Shown here in pieces: positions 6,349 through 12,194 of a DNA stretch of 22,031 nucleotides. The notes under the pieces are model-generated. The model did no database searches. It was not told where the DNA came from and worked only from the letters and a program-made list of their open reading frames with translations. The translations under genes and the position numbers were made by a program. The stretch covers positions 1-22,031 of the IMG/VR virus record IMGVR_UViG_3300022200_001730; one strand, written 5' to 3'. The DNA comes from a virus. Position 1 is the stretch's first letter. Every line of letters starts with the position of its first letter.

Positions 6349-6500
6349 ATTACTTTGTCTTTGGTTAATTCTCTTACTACTGCCTCAATCTCCGCACCTT
6401 TCATACGGATGTATGAGTTATCCATCATATCTCCATAAGACAGCATATCCTCGCTTAGTTCGATTAGCCTGTCGTATAGTCGTTGTTCCCTCAATGTCAT
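6345..6500 (-). CDS. Small helical hypothetical protein, 51 aa
   Basis: ATG 6500 to TGA 6345-6347 encodes MTLREQRLYDRLIELSEDML and a further acidic helical segment with several Met. It starts inside the stop of the gene upstream (TAATG) and ends in ATGA with the GGCT-like gene, so it is embedded in a tightly coupled chain. The start motif for the GGCT gene lies within its last codons. Function unknown. Confidence 0.6.
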   Translation of the reverse strand: MTLREQRLYDRLIELSEDMLSYGDMMDNSYIRMKGAEIEAVVRELTKDKVI

Positions 6501-6652
6501 TACGCAAAGATTAATTTGTTTGTACTCAATTCAATTACCTCGGAATGTTCTCCTCGGTTAGCCCACTTTAGGGCAAGTTCCAAATCATAGAAGAAGTAGG
6601 TTTCATCCTTCATCTCCCCACCGTGATATATGTTTACTTGATAATTAGGCAT
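6500..6652 (-). CDS. Small hypothetical protein, 50 aa
   Basis: ATG 6652 to TAA 6500-6502 encodes MPNYQVNIYHGGEMKDETYF followed by FYDLELALKWANRGEHSEVI. The beta-beta-helix-beta arrangement and the DLELALKWA helix look like a genuine folded mini-protein. It overlaps the upstream membrane-protein gene by 8 bases and the downstream gene by one. No family recognised. Confidence 0.65.
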   Translation of the reverse strand: MPNYQVNIYHGGEMKDETYFFYDLELALKWANRGEHSEVIELSTNKLIFA

Positions 6653-6815
6653 TGTTGTCATCGTTTAGATTGAAGAATATGATTGCGGATACGAGACCTA
6701 TTACCATACCGAACAGGAATAACGGATGTTTCTCGTGACCGAATGATGATGCATTCATCAACAGGAAGAATAACGATATGATTCCTCCCGCATAGTTTTT
6801 TAGTTTTCTTGTCAT
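6645..6815 (-). CDS. Small two-helix membrane protein, 56 aa
   Basis: ATG 6815 to TAA 6645-6647 encodes a protein with a basic start (MTRKLKNYAGG), a first hydrophobic helix (about 9-24), a polar turn with His and Glu, and a second helix (LFLFGMVIGLVSAIIFF, about 32-48), ending LNDDNNA. The positive-inside rule places both termini in doubt; a hairpin in the inner membrane is likely. It heads the chain of sub-60-residue genes leading into the GGCT-like gene. Holin or exclusion roles are possible but unsupported. Confidence 0.65.
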   Translation of the reverse strand: MTRKLKNYAGGIISLFFLLMNASSFGHEKHPLFLFGMVIGLVSAIIFFNLNDDNNA

Positions 6816-6841
6816 TGTGAATTAGATTTTAGATTGATTAT

Positions 6842-6872
6842 GGGAAGCGCCACCATTACAGCAACGCCTCCC
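6842..6872 (-). other. Intergenic hairpin without T-tract
   Basis: On the minus strand GGGAGGCG pairs with CGCTTCCC (8 bp, one G-U) around a 15-base loop, in the 74-base gap after the amidotransferase gene. No run of T follows, so it is more likely an RNA-processing or stabilising hairpin than a terminator. Confidence 0.45.
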
Positions 6873-6889
6873 AACCTAACCAACCAATA

Positions 6890-7648
6890 TTAGTATTTGA
6901 CCCAAGTGTTGGACTCTAAGTCGAAGTGTTCCTCTTGACTATCTAAGTCTTTATCCCAATCATCGAACAGGTTTCTCGTAGGAGTAGCCTTCTTGTACGA
7001 ATCATTGTAATACTTGTACTTCTCAGCAGTTGTCTTGTGTGACGACAGCGAAGTCTTAGCAACCTTATTGTTACCTTGGTACACCCAAGAACGTACCTCC
7101 TTGTAAGAGTCGTTAGACATCCAATCTCCGTTAGCAGTCCAATGACCTAAGTGCTCGTTGAAGATTTCAAAGTTGCCCGATGAGTCAACAAACGCAAGTT
7201 TACTCTTACCAATGACAGCGTATATGAGTTGACGCAGACCGCTGTGCTTGAGCATAGCAGTTGAGTTGCCTTTGAATGTGCCGATGATTTGCGCCAAGTG
7301 GCGAGAATCGGACATTGTATCATCTCCAAGTGAACTGATGGTTCCGTTGTGACCCATAGCCATCTTGTCCTCACGAACATAGAATGGATGGATGTTAGCA
7401 TCGCTACGACCACCGCTTGATGAGATACGGAAGTGAAGAATCATTGGCTTGTCTACCATCTTGCGTACACTCTTGTACTCGCTGTAGAATTCCTCGAAGT
7501 CAGTAAACTTTTCGATGAACACGCATCTTTCGTTGTGCTCGTTAGTGAACGGATAAGCCATACCGCCTCCGTGTGAGTTGTTGTCCCAAGCATTCTTGAG
7601 TTGTTGCTTGGCGATTAAGTTTGTTTGATTTACGATTAGCAAACACAT
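6890..7648 (-). CDS. Class II glutamine amidotransferase (Ntn hydrolase) protein
   Basis: Starting at ATG 7648 the protein begins MCLLIVNQTN, so removal of Met exposes the N-terminal Cys nucleophile of class II amidotransferases. The family's later blocks are visible: NNSHGGGMAY (~28-37), HFRISSSGGRSDANIHPF (~71-88), equivalent to the H-x-R-x-x-x-x-G substrate-binding block, and GHNGTI (~98-103). A longer frame from 7720 would bury the Cys and is rejected. The C-terminal ~90 residues are polar and do not look like a synthase domain, so this is a stand-alone glutaminase module of 252 residues. It would hydrolyse glutamine, or a gamma-glutamyl amide, possibly supplying ammonia to the amidoligase (8384-9895). 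It has a consensus promoter. Confidence 0.85.
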   Translation of the reverse strand: MCLLIVNQTNLIAKQQLKNAWDNNSHGGGMAYPFTNEHNERCVFIEKFTDFEEFYSEYKSVRKMVDKPMILHFRISSSGGRSDANIHPFYVREDKMAMGHNGTISSLGDDTMSDSRHLAQIIGTFKGNSTAMLKHSGLRQLIYAVIGKSKLAFVDSSGNFEIFNEHLGHWTANGDWMSNDSYKEVRSWVYQGNNKVAKTSLSSHKTTAEKYKYYNDSYKKATPTRNLFDDWDKDLDSQEEHFDLESNTWVKY

Positions 7649-7706
7649 AGTTGGTTGGACTGCTGTTATATCCCATTGCAGACATCGGTGTTGGTTAAAC
7701 TTGGTG

Positions 7707-7738
7707 CAAATATACACCATTAAGATTGATTGTGCAAA
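7707..7738 (-). promoter_or_regulatory. Consensus Bacteroidota promoter for the amidotransferase gene
   Basis: On the minus strand TTTG (7738-7735) and TATATTTG (7714-7707) are separated by exactly 20 bases, the canonical -33/-7 arrangement. Expected transcription start is near 7702, giving a roughly 50-base leader that contains TTTAACCAACACC and CCAACCAACT before ATG 7648. Confidence 0.8.
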
Positions 7739-7773
7739 TTTTTTCCCAAAGTAAGTGGGTTACAATGTGGAAA

Positions 7774-7917
7774 TTACTTGTTTTCAAGGATGTATTTTCT
7801 TACTTGGTACTGCTCATCCTCGTTGCAGTCTTTCCAAGCCTTACCTGTAATTCTCTTTGAGTTGAATATCAGTCTTGATGTCCAAATCGGTTCGTTCATA
7901 ATTTCTTCTCTTGTCAT
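7774..7917 (-). CDS. Small hypothetical protein, 47 aa
   Basis: The frame is open to 7968, but ATG 7917 makes an exact ATGA overlap with the stop of the upstream gene, so MTREEIMNEPIWTSRLIFNS is the preferred N-terminus (ATG 7941 is an alternative). Basic and helical, containing KAWKDCNEDEQYQVRKYIL. No family recognised. It ends 36 bases before the amidotransferase promoter. Confidence 0.55.
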   Translation of the reverse strand: MTREEIMNEPIWTSRLIFNSKRITGKAWKDCNEDEQYQVRKYILENK

Positions 7918-8195
7918 TTCTCTTTCATTTTGATTAAACATAATTGAAGTAGTCGGATTCGATAACACAATCCGTGAAATATCTTTTCATCCTCATCGAT
8001 TTCGTGCTCCAATATTCCATGCATTTCGTACAGCCTATCGTTGTAAGAAGATGTTTCGGATACAGCAAATAAGAGCGCATCATCAGTGTAGTTTTTTTCC
8101 AAGGTGCTCAGTATAGTTTTGATCTCCTTGTAGTCGTGCTTACCATTCTTTTCCAAGTTGAATAGTTGCACTCGAAGTTGTTGAATTGAATCCAT
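7914..8195 (-). CDS. Helical hypothetical protein, 93 aa
   Basis: All-helical, charged protein beginning MDSIQQLRVQLFNLEKNGKH, with likely coiled-coil character in the first 35 residues and a basic C-terminus (LCLIKMKEK). The start at 8195 follows ATTAACCACAAACAAATTG, a clear copy of the start motif. It is the first gene after the terminator at 8255-8287. No TAnnTTTG promoter is visible in the gap. Function unknown. Confidence 0.7.
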   Translation of the reverse strand: MDSIQQLRVQLFNLEKNGKHDYKEIKTILSTLEKNYTDDALLFAVSETSSYNDRLYEMHGILEHEIDEDEKIFHGLCYRIRLLQLCLIKMKEK

Positions 8196-8254
8196 AGTAC
8201 AATTTGTTTGTGGTTAATGCCTTGTCGGTACTCGATTGTTGATAGTGGGCTGAG

Positions 8255-8287
8255 AAAAAATGAGCGCCCGAGAATCCCCGAGCGCCC
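8255..8287 (-). terminator. Rho-independent terminator after the amidoligase gene
   Basis: The minus strand reads GGGCGCTCGGG, GATT, CTCGGGCGCTC, then A and TTTTTT. The quasi-palindromic GGGCGCTC occurs twice, so the two copies pair with each other through G-C and G-U pairs to give an 11-bp stem with a four-base loop. It lies about 100 bases after the amidoligase stop. Confidence 0.8.
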
Positions 8288-8334
8288 ACAATCATTAACC
8301 CAAATATCCACCTACCGATGAATAAGTTAATAGG

Positions 8335-8374
8335 AGATGGTGTGGGAATCGAACCCACATTAACCATTCCATCC
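8335..8374 (-). other. tRNA-like T-arm with short acceptor-like stem
   Basis: On the minus strand a canonical T-arm, GTGGG-TTCGATT-CCCAC (8358-8342), is enclosed by GGATGG (8374-8369) and CCATCT (8340-8335), giving six more pairs. No D-arm, anticodon arm or CCA is visible, and no 5' acceptor partner for a full-length tRNA was found upstream. It begins within about 10 bases of the amidoligase stop. It may be a tRNA remnant, an attachment-site-like 3' fragment of a host tRNA, or an RNA-end structure. Confidence 0.45.
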
Positions 8375-8383
8375 TTAGCATCA

Positions 8384-9895
8384 TCACTGATTGACTGCGA
8401 TGCTTTGTACATTCCATACACGACTCGCACATCTGCGAACCTCTTGGAATTGATTGAACGCTGTGATGATTCTATCGCCCTTGTGTTTAACATCATCCGA
8501 TGTTCCACTGATATCGATAGAGCCATTCTCGTTCTCGTACATATGTCCGAAGGCAAGAACCAATGCGAACTTGTCACGAATGCGTTTGCTGTCGTACATC
8601 TTACGCATAACCTTGCGTAGTGGATGCTTGTCAGTAACGAGCGCATTGGCTACATCCTTGTAGGACTGAACCTCCCCGCTGTCAATCATATCAGCGATTA
8701 CCTGTAGAAGTTGAACTCTCCACCAAGCGCCCTCCATTGAAGGCACACCACTGAATATGCGAATCTCAACACCGAATGATTTCACATTGAATGCTCTGCG
8801 AGTGTTAGTGATTGAGCCTTTACTAACAGCGCCTCCGTAACCTGTATTCAATCGCCCGATGTACAGGCTGTAGAAGAACGGAACGAAGTGATGCAAGTGT
8901 GTGAGCAATTCACGACCACCCAAACCGGCTTTGCTGATGGTCATATGACCTCCACAGGCTGTGCGACAAGCATTGCCGTTGTCATCTAATTTCGCATCCA
9001 ACATCCATCTATGTTGTTGGAAGTTTTTGCGAACCAATGAGCCGTTGTGTAGTGGTAGGATTGGCGAGATGAACTCAACACCTCCATTGCCTAATGAACC
9101 ATCACGCTCTGCGCCCCATCCATCACACTTGCCTCCCAAGTATGATGCGTATGCTTTTGCATCGCTGTCTTGCTTCTCAGCCTCGATACCGAAATACCAT
9201 TTACCTGTCTCCATCGTAGCATCGAATGGCGCTCGGTAATTACCGCTTCCGTGGTAACCGAATATGTTGCTACCACCATTGTCGTTCACAGCGATGTCCC
9301 AAGCACGATAGTCGTTCAAGGTAACCAAGGCTGTAACACCACCGATGGTCAATCGTTCGAGCCTGTTGCCGTATGTCTCTGCTCCCTCGTACTTGAAGAA
9401 ATCGAATTCATCGCCCCATTGTACTGATGGTGCGTTGTTGCCTCGTTGAGCCATCCAATCGTTGAATGGTAGAACACCTCGAACATTTGAGCCGTTGATG
9501 ATTACCTTTCGTGCTGTGCGTACAGCGTACTCGGGTAACTGCTGTCCGTTGAAATCAACGAGGTGCTGTGTATCCGCAGGGAAGTAGAACACATTGCCCG
9601 ATGCATCGGTGTACTTCTTGCCGTTCTCGATGTTACCTCCGTTGATTAGTCTAACGTTGGTCACGTTTCCATTCTCATTGAATACGTAGATGCTTTGAGT
9701 ATTGCTACTCATATCTGCTTGAGCGATAAAGTCCCAAGCGATATCAACGCTGTTCCAATTGTCGTGAGTTACTCGAAATGATTTCGCTACTCGCATTGCT
9801 ACATTCGAGTGAATGTATCCGTTGTGGAATGAAGATAAACGAGCGTTTTCCTCATTGATTCTGCGCCCTGTTAGGACATTGATTACTTGTGGCAT
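8384..9895 (-). CDS. GS-fold amidoligase (COOH-NH2 ligase) with large N-terminal extension
   Basis: Starting at ATG 9895 (MPQVINVLTG) the protein is 503 residues. The C-terminal ~270 match the glutamine-synthetase-like amidoligase family in order: YFGIEAE (~234-240), GWGAERDGSL (~259-268), GVEFISPIL (~272-280), CGGHMTIS (~314-321) and FGVEIRIFSG (~374-383). These acidic and His residues correspond to the ATP- and metal-binding positions. The N-terminal ~225 residues are an additional beta-rich region I do not recognise. Family members form amide or peptide bonds between carboxylates and amines. An upstream ATG at 9922 is rejected because TTTAACCCAAAAAAATTA, the recurrent start motif, lies between the two. 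The gene is bounded by tRNA-like fragments on both sides and a terminator downstream. Confidence 0.85.
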   Translation of the reverse strand: MPQVINVLTGRRINEENARLSSFHNGYIHSNVAMRVAKSFRVTHDNWNSVDIAWDFIAQADMSSNTQSIYVFNENGNVTNVRLINGGNIENGKKYTDASGNVFYFPADTQHLVDFNGQQLPEYAVRTARKVIINGSNVRGVLPFNDWMAQRGNNAPSVQWGDEFDFFKYEGAETYGNRLERLTIGGVTALVTLNDYRAWDIAVNDNGGSNIFGYHGSGNYRAPFDATMETGKWYFGIEAEKQDSDAKAYASYLGGKCDGWGAERDGSLGNGGVEFISPILPLHNGSLVRKNFQQHRWMLDAKLDDNGNACRTACGGHMTISKAGLGGRELLTHLHHFVPFFYSLYIGRLNTGYGGAVSKGSITNTRRAFNVKSFGVEIRIFSGVPSMEGAWWRVQLLQVIADMIDSGEVQSYKDVANALVTDKHPLRKVMRKMYDSKRIRDKFALVLAFGHMYENENGSIDISGTSDDVKHKGDRIITAFNQFQEVRRCASRVWNVQSIAVNQ

Positions 9896-9924
9896 AATAG
9901 ATAATTTTTTTGGGTTAAACATTC

Positions 9925-9943
9925 TGACCTATGCCTTAGGTCA
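9925..9943 (-). promoter_or_regulatory. Leader hairpin upstream of the amidoligase
   Basis: TGACCTA and TAGGTCA form a perfect 7-bp stem with a five-base loop, ending 29 bases before the amidoligase ATG. It sits between the tRNA-like element (9947-10003) and the start motif, and could affect translation or RNA processing. Confidence 0.5.
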
Positions 9944-9946
9944 TTG

Positions 9947-10003
9947 CGCCCTACAGCAGAATCGAACTGCTGACCTCCCGTTTGAAGTAGACCACTTAGG
10001 GCA
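9947..10003 (-). other. tRNA-like element lacking a D-arm, 57 nt
   Basis: On the minus strand a 7-bp acceptor-like stem forms between TGCCCTA (10003-9997) and TAGGGCG (9953-9947; one terminal T-G). Inside it are a 5-bp hairpin, ACTTC-AAACGG-GAGGT (9988-9973), in the anticodon-arm position, and a canonical T-arm, AGCAG-TTCGATT-CTGCT (9971-9955). The D-arm is replaced by about 8 bases and there is no encoded CCA. Standard tRNAs are about 73 nt, so this is either a decayed tRNA, a D-armless tRNA mimic or a structured leader element of the amidoligase mRNA. Confidence 0.5.
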
Positions 10004-10021
10004 AACACTACAACAGCATTG

Positions 10022-10192
10022 CGCTCCCGATTAAGCAAGGTGTTACAGGACATTCCAAACGATTATTGCCGTAACACGACATCCTCCCTCGTTGATGAAT
10101 TAAGCGCCCGAGCACAAGACCCTGTTTGTACGCTCCCAATCTCCTCAAGATTCAATCATTGTGATACGGATTCCAAACGCTCCCGATTGAGC
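10022..10192. repeat. Repeated CGCTCCC / GCGCCC motifs in the divergent gap
   Basis: CGCTCCCGATT occurs at 10022-10032 and 10178-10188, with the variant CGCTCCCAATC at 10131-10141. The copy at 10178 forms a small hairpin, CGCTC-CCGATT-GAGCG. ATTCCAAACG is repeated at 10052-10061 and 10170-10179. GCGCCC recurs here and elsewhere in non-coding DNA. Could be iteron-like binding sites. Confidence 0.45.
10040..10077. repeat. Inverted repeat GTGTTAC...GTAACAC
   Basis: A perfect 7-bp inverted repeat, GTGTTAC (10040-10046) and GTAACAC (10071-10077), encloses 24 bases. It lies in the C-rich half of the divergent gap among other short repeats. Confidence 0.5.
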
Positions 10193-10342
10193 GCCCTAAC
10201 CATATGTTCGAAACAGCCTACAAGCATCCTCAATGCTCCGCTGTTGATTGTGTTTATACTGCCTAACAAAACCCAAAACTTAAGGTACTCTCGTTGATAT
10301 CCTATGGCTATCTCCTACCCTCTCTTAAGCCCCAAGATGCCT

Positions 10343-10358
10343 ACAGCGTGGTCGCTGT
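10343..10358. repeat. Perfect 6-bp hairpin ACAGCG-TGGT-CGCTGT
   Basis: A GC-rich hairpin with a four-base loop in non-coding DNA; no T-tract on either side, so it does not look like a terminator. Confidence 0.4.
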
Positions 10359-11244
10359 GACAAATGTCGCTTTGATGAATTCCTGTCTACTCTCACATCC
10401 CTAAACTCCCAACAACAATTTTACCCCTTTGACATTTGACCGAAGTCCTCACTGCTTACCTCCTAATGCCCCATAGGTACATTTGGTTTCTGCTGTGACT
10501 CCGCCTCCAAGTTTACATTGCTTAAAGTTGGTTGCTTAAGGTAGTTACCATATGACCACCTATTCGCAGTGTGCATCCGTATTTCAAGATGCTCGTGCTC
10601 CGACTCGTTTCCCTCCCTCACATTGATGCTCCGTTGCCGACATTGATTCGAGTGTTTAATGCCCACAAGTACGGCTGTCAGCGATGGCGCTGTGATGATG
10701 GTTGCGAGTGCAGATTTCAAATAACGTTTGTCCCTTTCGACATTGCAATGATACGGCAATATTTTGATTCCACAAGCGATGTGGAGAAAAAAAACACAAC
10801 AGATGTGAAATTGAGTATAAATACCTATGTGAGACTGGAACGCAATAAGTGGGTATATATAGCCTATGTGTAATGCCTGTTTAGGGTAGTGTATTGGATG
10901 ATTGATATGTGGATGGGGTATTGTACGACCTGTCCAATGAAGTGCGCCCACAATCCATTACATAGTATACAGGGAAACGATACGGATGCAGTACATAGGT
11001 AGTCCACTATCAACGCCTAGGTAGGTAGTGGCTGTGCATCGTAGTGGTGAAAGGTAGGAAGTGTGTAAGGCTGTGCGGAAACGCTGAAATGTGTGGGGCG
11101 GAACGCTCGATTGATAGGGGGTTGGGTTGCGGATTCCGTTTCGGTGTGTGCCTGCGTGCGTGATATATGTATTATAATCCCCACATTCTATATTTCTCAG
11201 CACTTTTAACATAACCTGTAAAACATATTCCTCAAAAAAGGGTA

Positions 11245-11275
11245 TTGACTTGGTGATAAATAAGTTGTAACTTTG
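11245..11275 (+). promoter_or_regulatory. Consensus promoter of the late/structural arm
   Basis: TTG (11245-11247) is followed after 20 bases by TAACTTTG (11268-11275), matching the Bacteroidota -33/-7 layout. Transcription should start near 11280. It is the first plus-strand signal after the divergent gap and probably drives the leading structural genes. Confidence 0.75.
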
Positions 11276-11289
11276 CTACGTAATCAACG

Positions 11290-11349
11290 ATGGTTTGCAG
11301 GCGTTTGAACGAGTATGAGATGAAAGCGGTTAAGCAGTCTGAACGTTAA
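11290..11349 (+). CDS. Possible 19-residue leader peptide
   Basis: The first ATG after the promoter opens a 19-codon frame, MVCRRLNEYEMKAVKQSER. Nothing but position supports it. It could be a leader peptide or simply untranslated RNA. Confidence 0.2.
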   Translation: MVCRRLNEYEMKAVKQSER

Positions 11350-11443
11350 ACCTGCTCGGATGTTATTCATCGAAAGTATAGTTGTAACGCATCCATCAAG
11401 ACGTTGTATTACGGAGCATTGTATCCCAAACCTAACCTGTCTT

Positions 11444-11605
11444 ATGCTAACCTGTATCATCATTTTAATTGCTATATTTGTAGTCATAAGTATCTTACCA
11501 TCAGGCACTTATACAGCTGACCCATTTGCGTGTGGTGCAGACGGTATGTGTATCTGTGATAAGGCAAAAGACTGCAAGAAGGTTGAAAGCAAAAAAGAAA
11601 AATAG
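11444..11605 (+). CDS. Small membrane-anchored Cys-containing protein, 53 aa
   Basis: From ATG 11444 the protein is a hydrophobic anchor (MLTCIIILIAIFVVISIL) followed by a polar tail with three spaced Cys (ACGADGMCICDKAKDC) and a Lys-rich end. An in-frame ATG at 11360 would add 28 residues of unlikely composition. It overlaps the next gene by 23 bases. Single-anchor phage proteins of this size can be lysis accessory or virion membrane proteins, but the role here is unknown. Confidence 0.5.
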   Translation: MLTCIIILIAIFVVISILPSGTYTADPFACGADGMCICDKAKDCKKVESKKEK

Positions 11606-12194
11606 GAAGTACGTTGTATACATTGACGGAGGTATAGTTCAATCTAAGCCAACCGAACCAAAGAAGACAACAGACTACGGATACTCTACTGCAATGAACC
11701 ACCTAATCAGTAAGAAGGGTGGAGAGGCTGCCGACTACGAGGAGCTGATGAACATCATTGCATTCCACGAGACTGGCTCTCAACAGCGAATGAAGCCTAA
11801 CGCTATCCAGTTGATCAAGAACGATAAAGATGAACTCGTGCCTCAAGGGGTAGGAAGAGGACTGTTTATGTTTGAAGCAGGAGAAGCAGCTGGTGGAATA
11901 ACAGCGGTCAACAGAACCTACAAGGAGTTCAAGGACAACAACCTAGAAGTACCAGACTGGTTAGATAATCTGTACAAGGAGAAGTCTCTTGATGCATCTA
12001 CACTGACACCAGAACAGCAGAGAGTATTGTTCATAGGAAACTACCTACAACACCCGAAGGCTAACCTCGGTGACTGGAGAGAAGGCAAGATATCCACTGA
12101 GGACTTCTGGGGTAAGTTCCACCATGCTGGGGCGAACACCAACTACGACTTGTTCAAGTCAGATATGAAACTATACCAAGAAAGCAAGAAGTAA
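11583..12194 (+). CDS. Lysozyme/transglycosylase-like protein with MKAKKK-type N-terminus
   Basis: A TTG start at 11583 is chosen because it gives (M)KAKKKNRKY, the same N-terminus as the next genes; the frame is open from 11526, but that ATG would add 19 unrelated residues. The 203-residue protein has IIAFHETGSQQRMKPNAIQ around residues 58-76 and GVGRGLFMFEAGEAAGG a little later, resembling phage lytic transglycosylase-like domains in which the Glu of HETG (E63) would be catalytic. The C-terminal half is helical (LTPEQQRVLFIGNYLQHP). As a late gene it may be a virion-associated murein hydrolase used during DNA entry. Fold assignment is from pattern resemblance. Confidence 0.55.
   Translation: MKAKKKNRKYVVYIDGGIVQSKPTEPKKTTDYGYSTAMNHLISKKGGEAADYEELMNIIAFHETGSQQRMKPNAIQLIKNDKDELVPQGVGRGLFMFEAGEAAGGITAVNRTYKEFKDNNLEVPDWLDNLYKEKSLDASTLTPEQQRVLFIGNYLQHPKANLGDWREGKISTEDFWGKFHHAGANTNYDLFKSDMKLYQESKK

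Larger units (their letters stand above)
10004..11243. other. Long non-coding divergent junction; candidate replication origin
   Basis: About 1.2 kb with only frames that look spurious (biased to His/Ile/Tyr or Ser/Arg, no start motifs, overlapping in opposite strands). It separates the minus-strand early arm from the plus-strand late arm. By hand count 10081-10620 has about 163 C and 88 G on the plus strand, whereas 10681-11160 has about 75 C and 146 G. An AT-rich stretch (10796-10870) lies close to the switch. Short repeats and hairpins cluster in the left half. Such a skew flip is expected at a bidirectional origin, though divergent transcription could contribute. Confidence 0.55.

Noticed and set aside
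7649-7720. Longer N-terminus for the class II amidotransferase
   Set aside because: It would move the Cys nucleophile away from position 2 and begins within a few bases of the promoter -7 element.
8140-8646. 168-codon minus-strand frame overlapping the amidoligase 3' end
   Set aside because: It crosses the terminator and tRNA-like element and lies in a second frame of a well-supported enzyme gene.
8335-10003. Calling the two T-arm elements ordinary tRNA genes
   Set aside because: No D-arm, no plausible seven-base anticodon loop with proper stem, wrong length and no CCA; kept only as tRNA-like elements.
10022-10192. CRISPR array
   Set aside because: Repeats are only about 10 bases, unevenly spaced and too few.
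10019-10297. 92-codon plus-strand open frame in the C-rich half of the gap
   Set aside because: Ser/Arg/Leu-rich translation without recognisable fold, no leader motif, overlaps repeats and hairpins.
10463-10951. 162-codon minus-strand open frame in the divergent gap
   Set aside because: Composition is odd (many His, Ile, Tyr, Cys), no start motif precedes it, it opposes other frames of similar length, and it sits in the skewed region where long frames arise by base bias.
10958-11212. 84-codon minus-strand open frame
   Set aside because: Explained by strand bias (Thr/His/Tyr rich), no start signal and no neighbour coupling.
10004-11243. DnaA boxes (TTATNCACA) in the origin candidate
   Set aside because: Scanning by eye found only near matches such as TGTGATAA at about 11553, none convincing.
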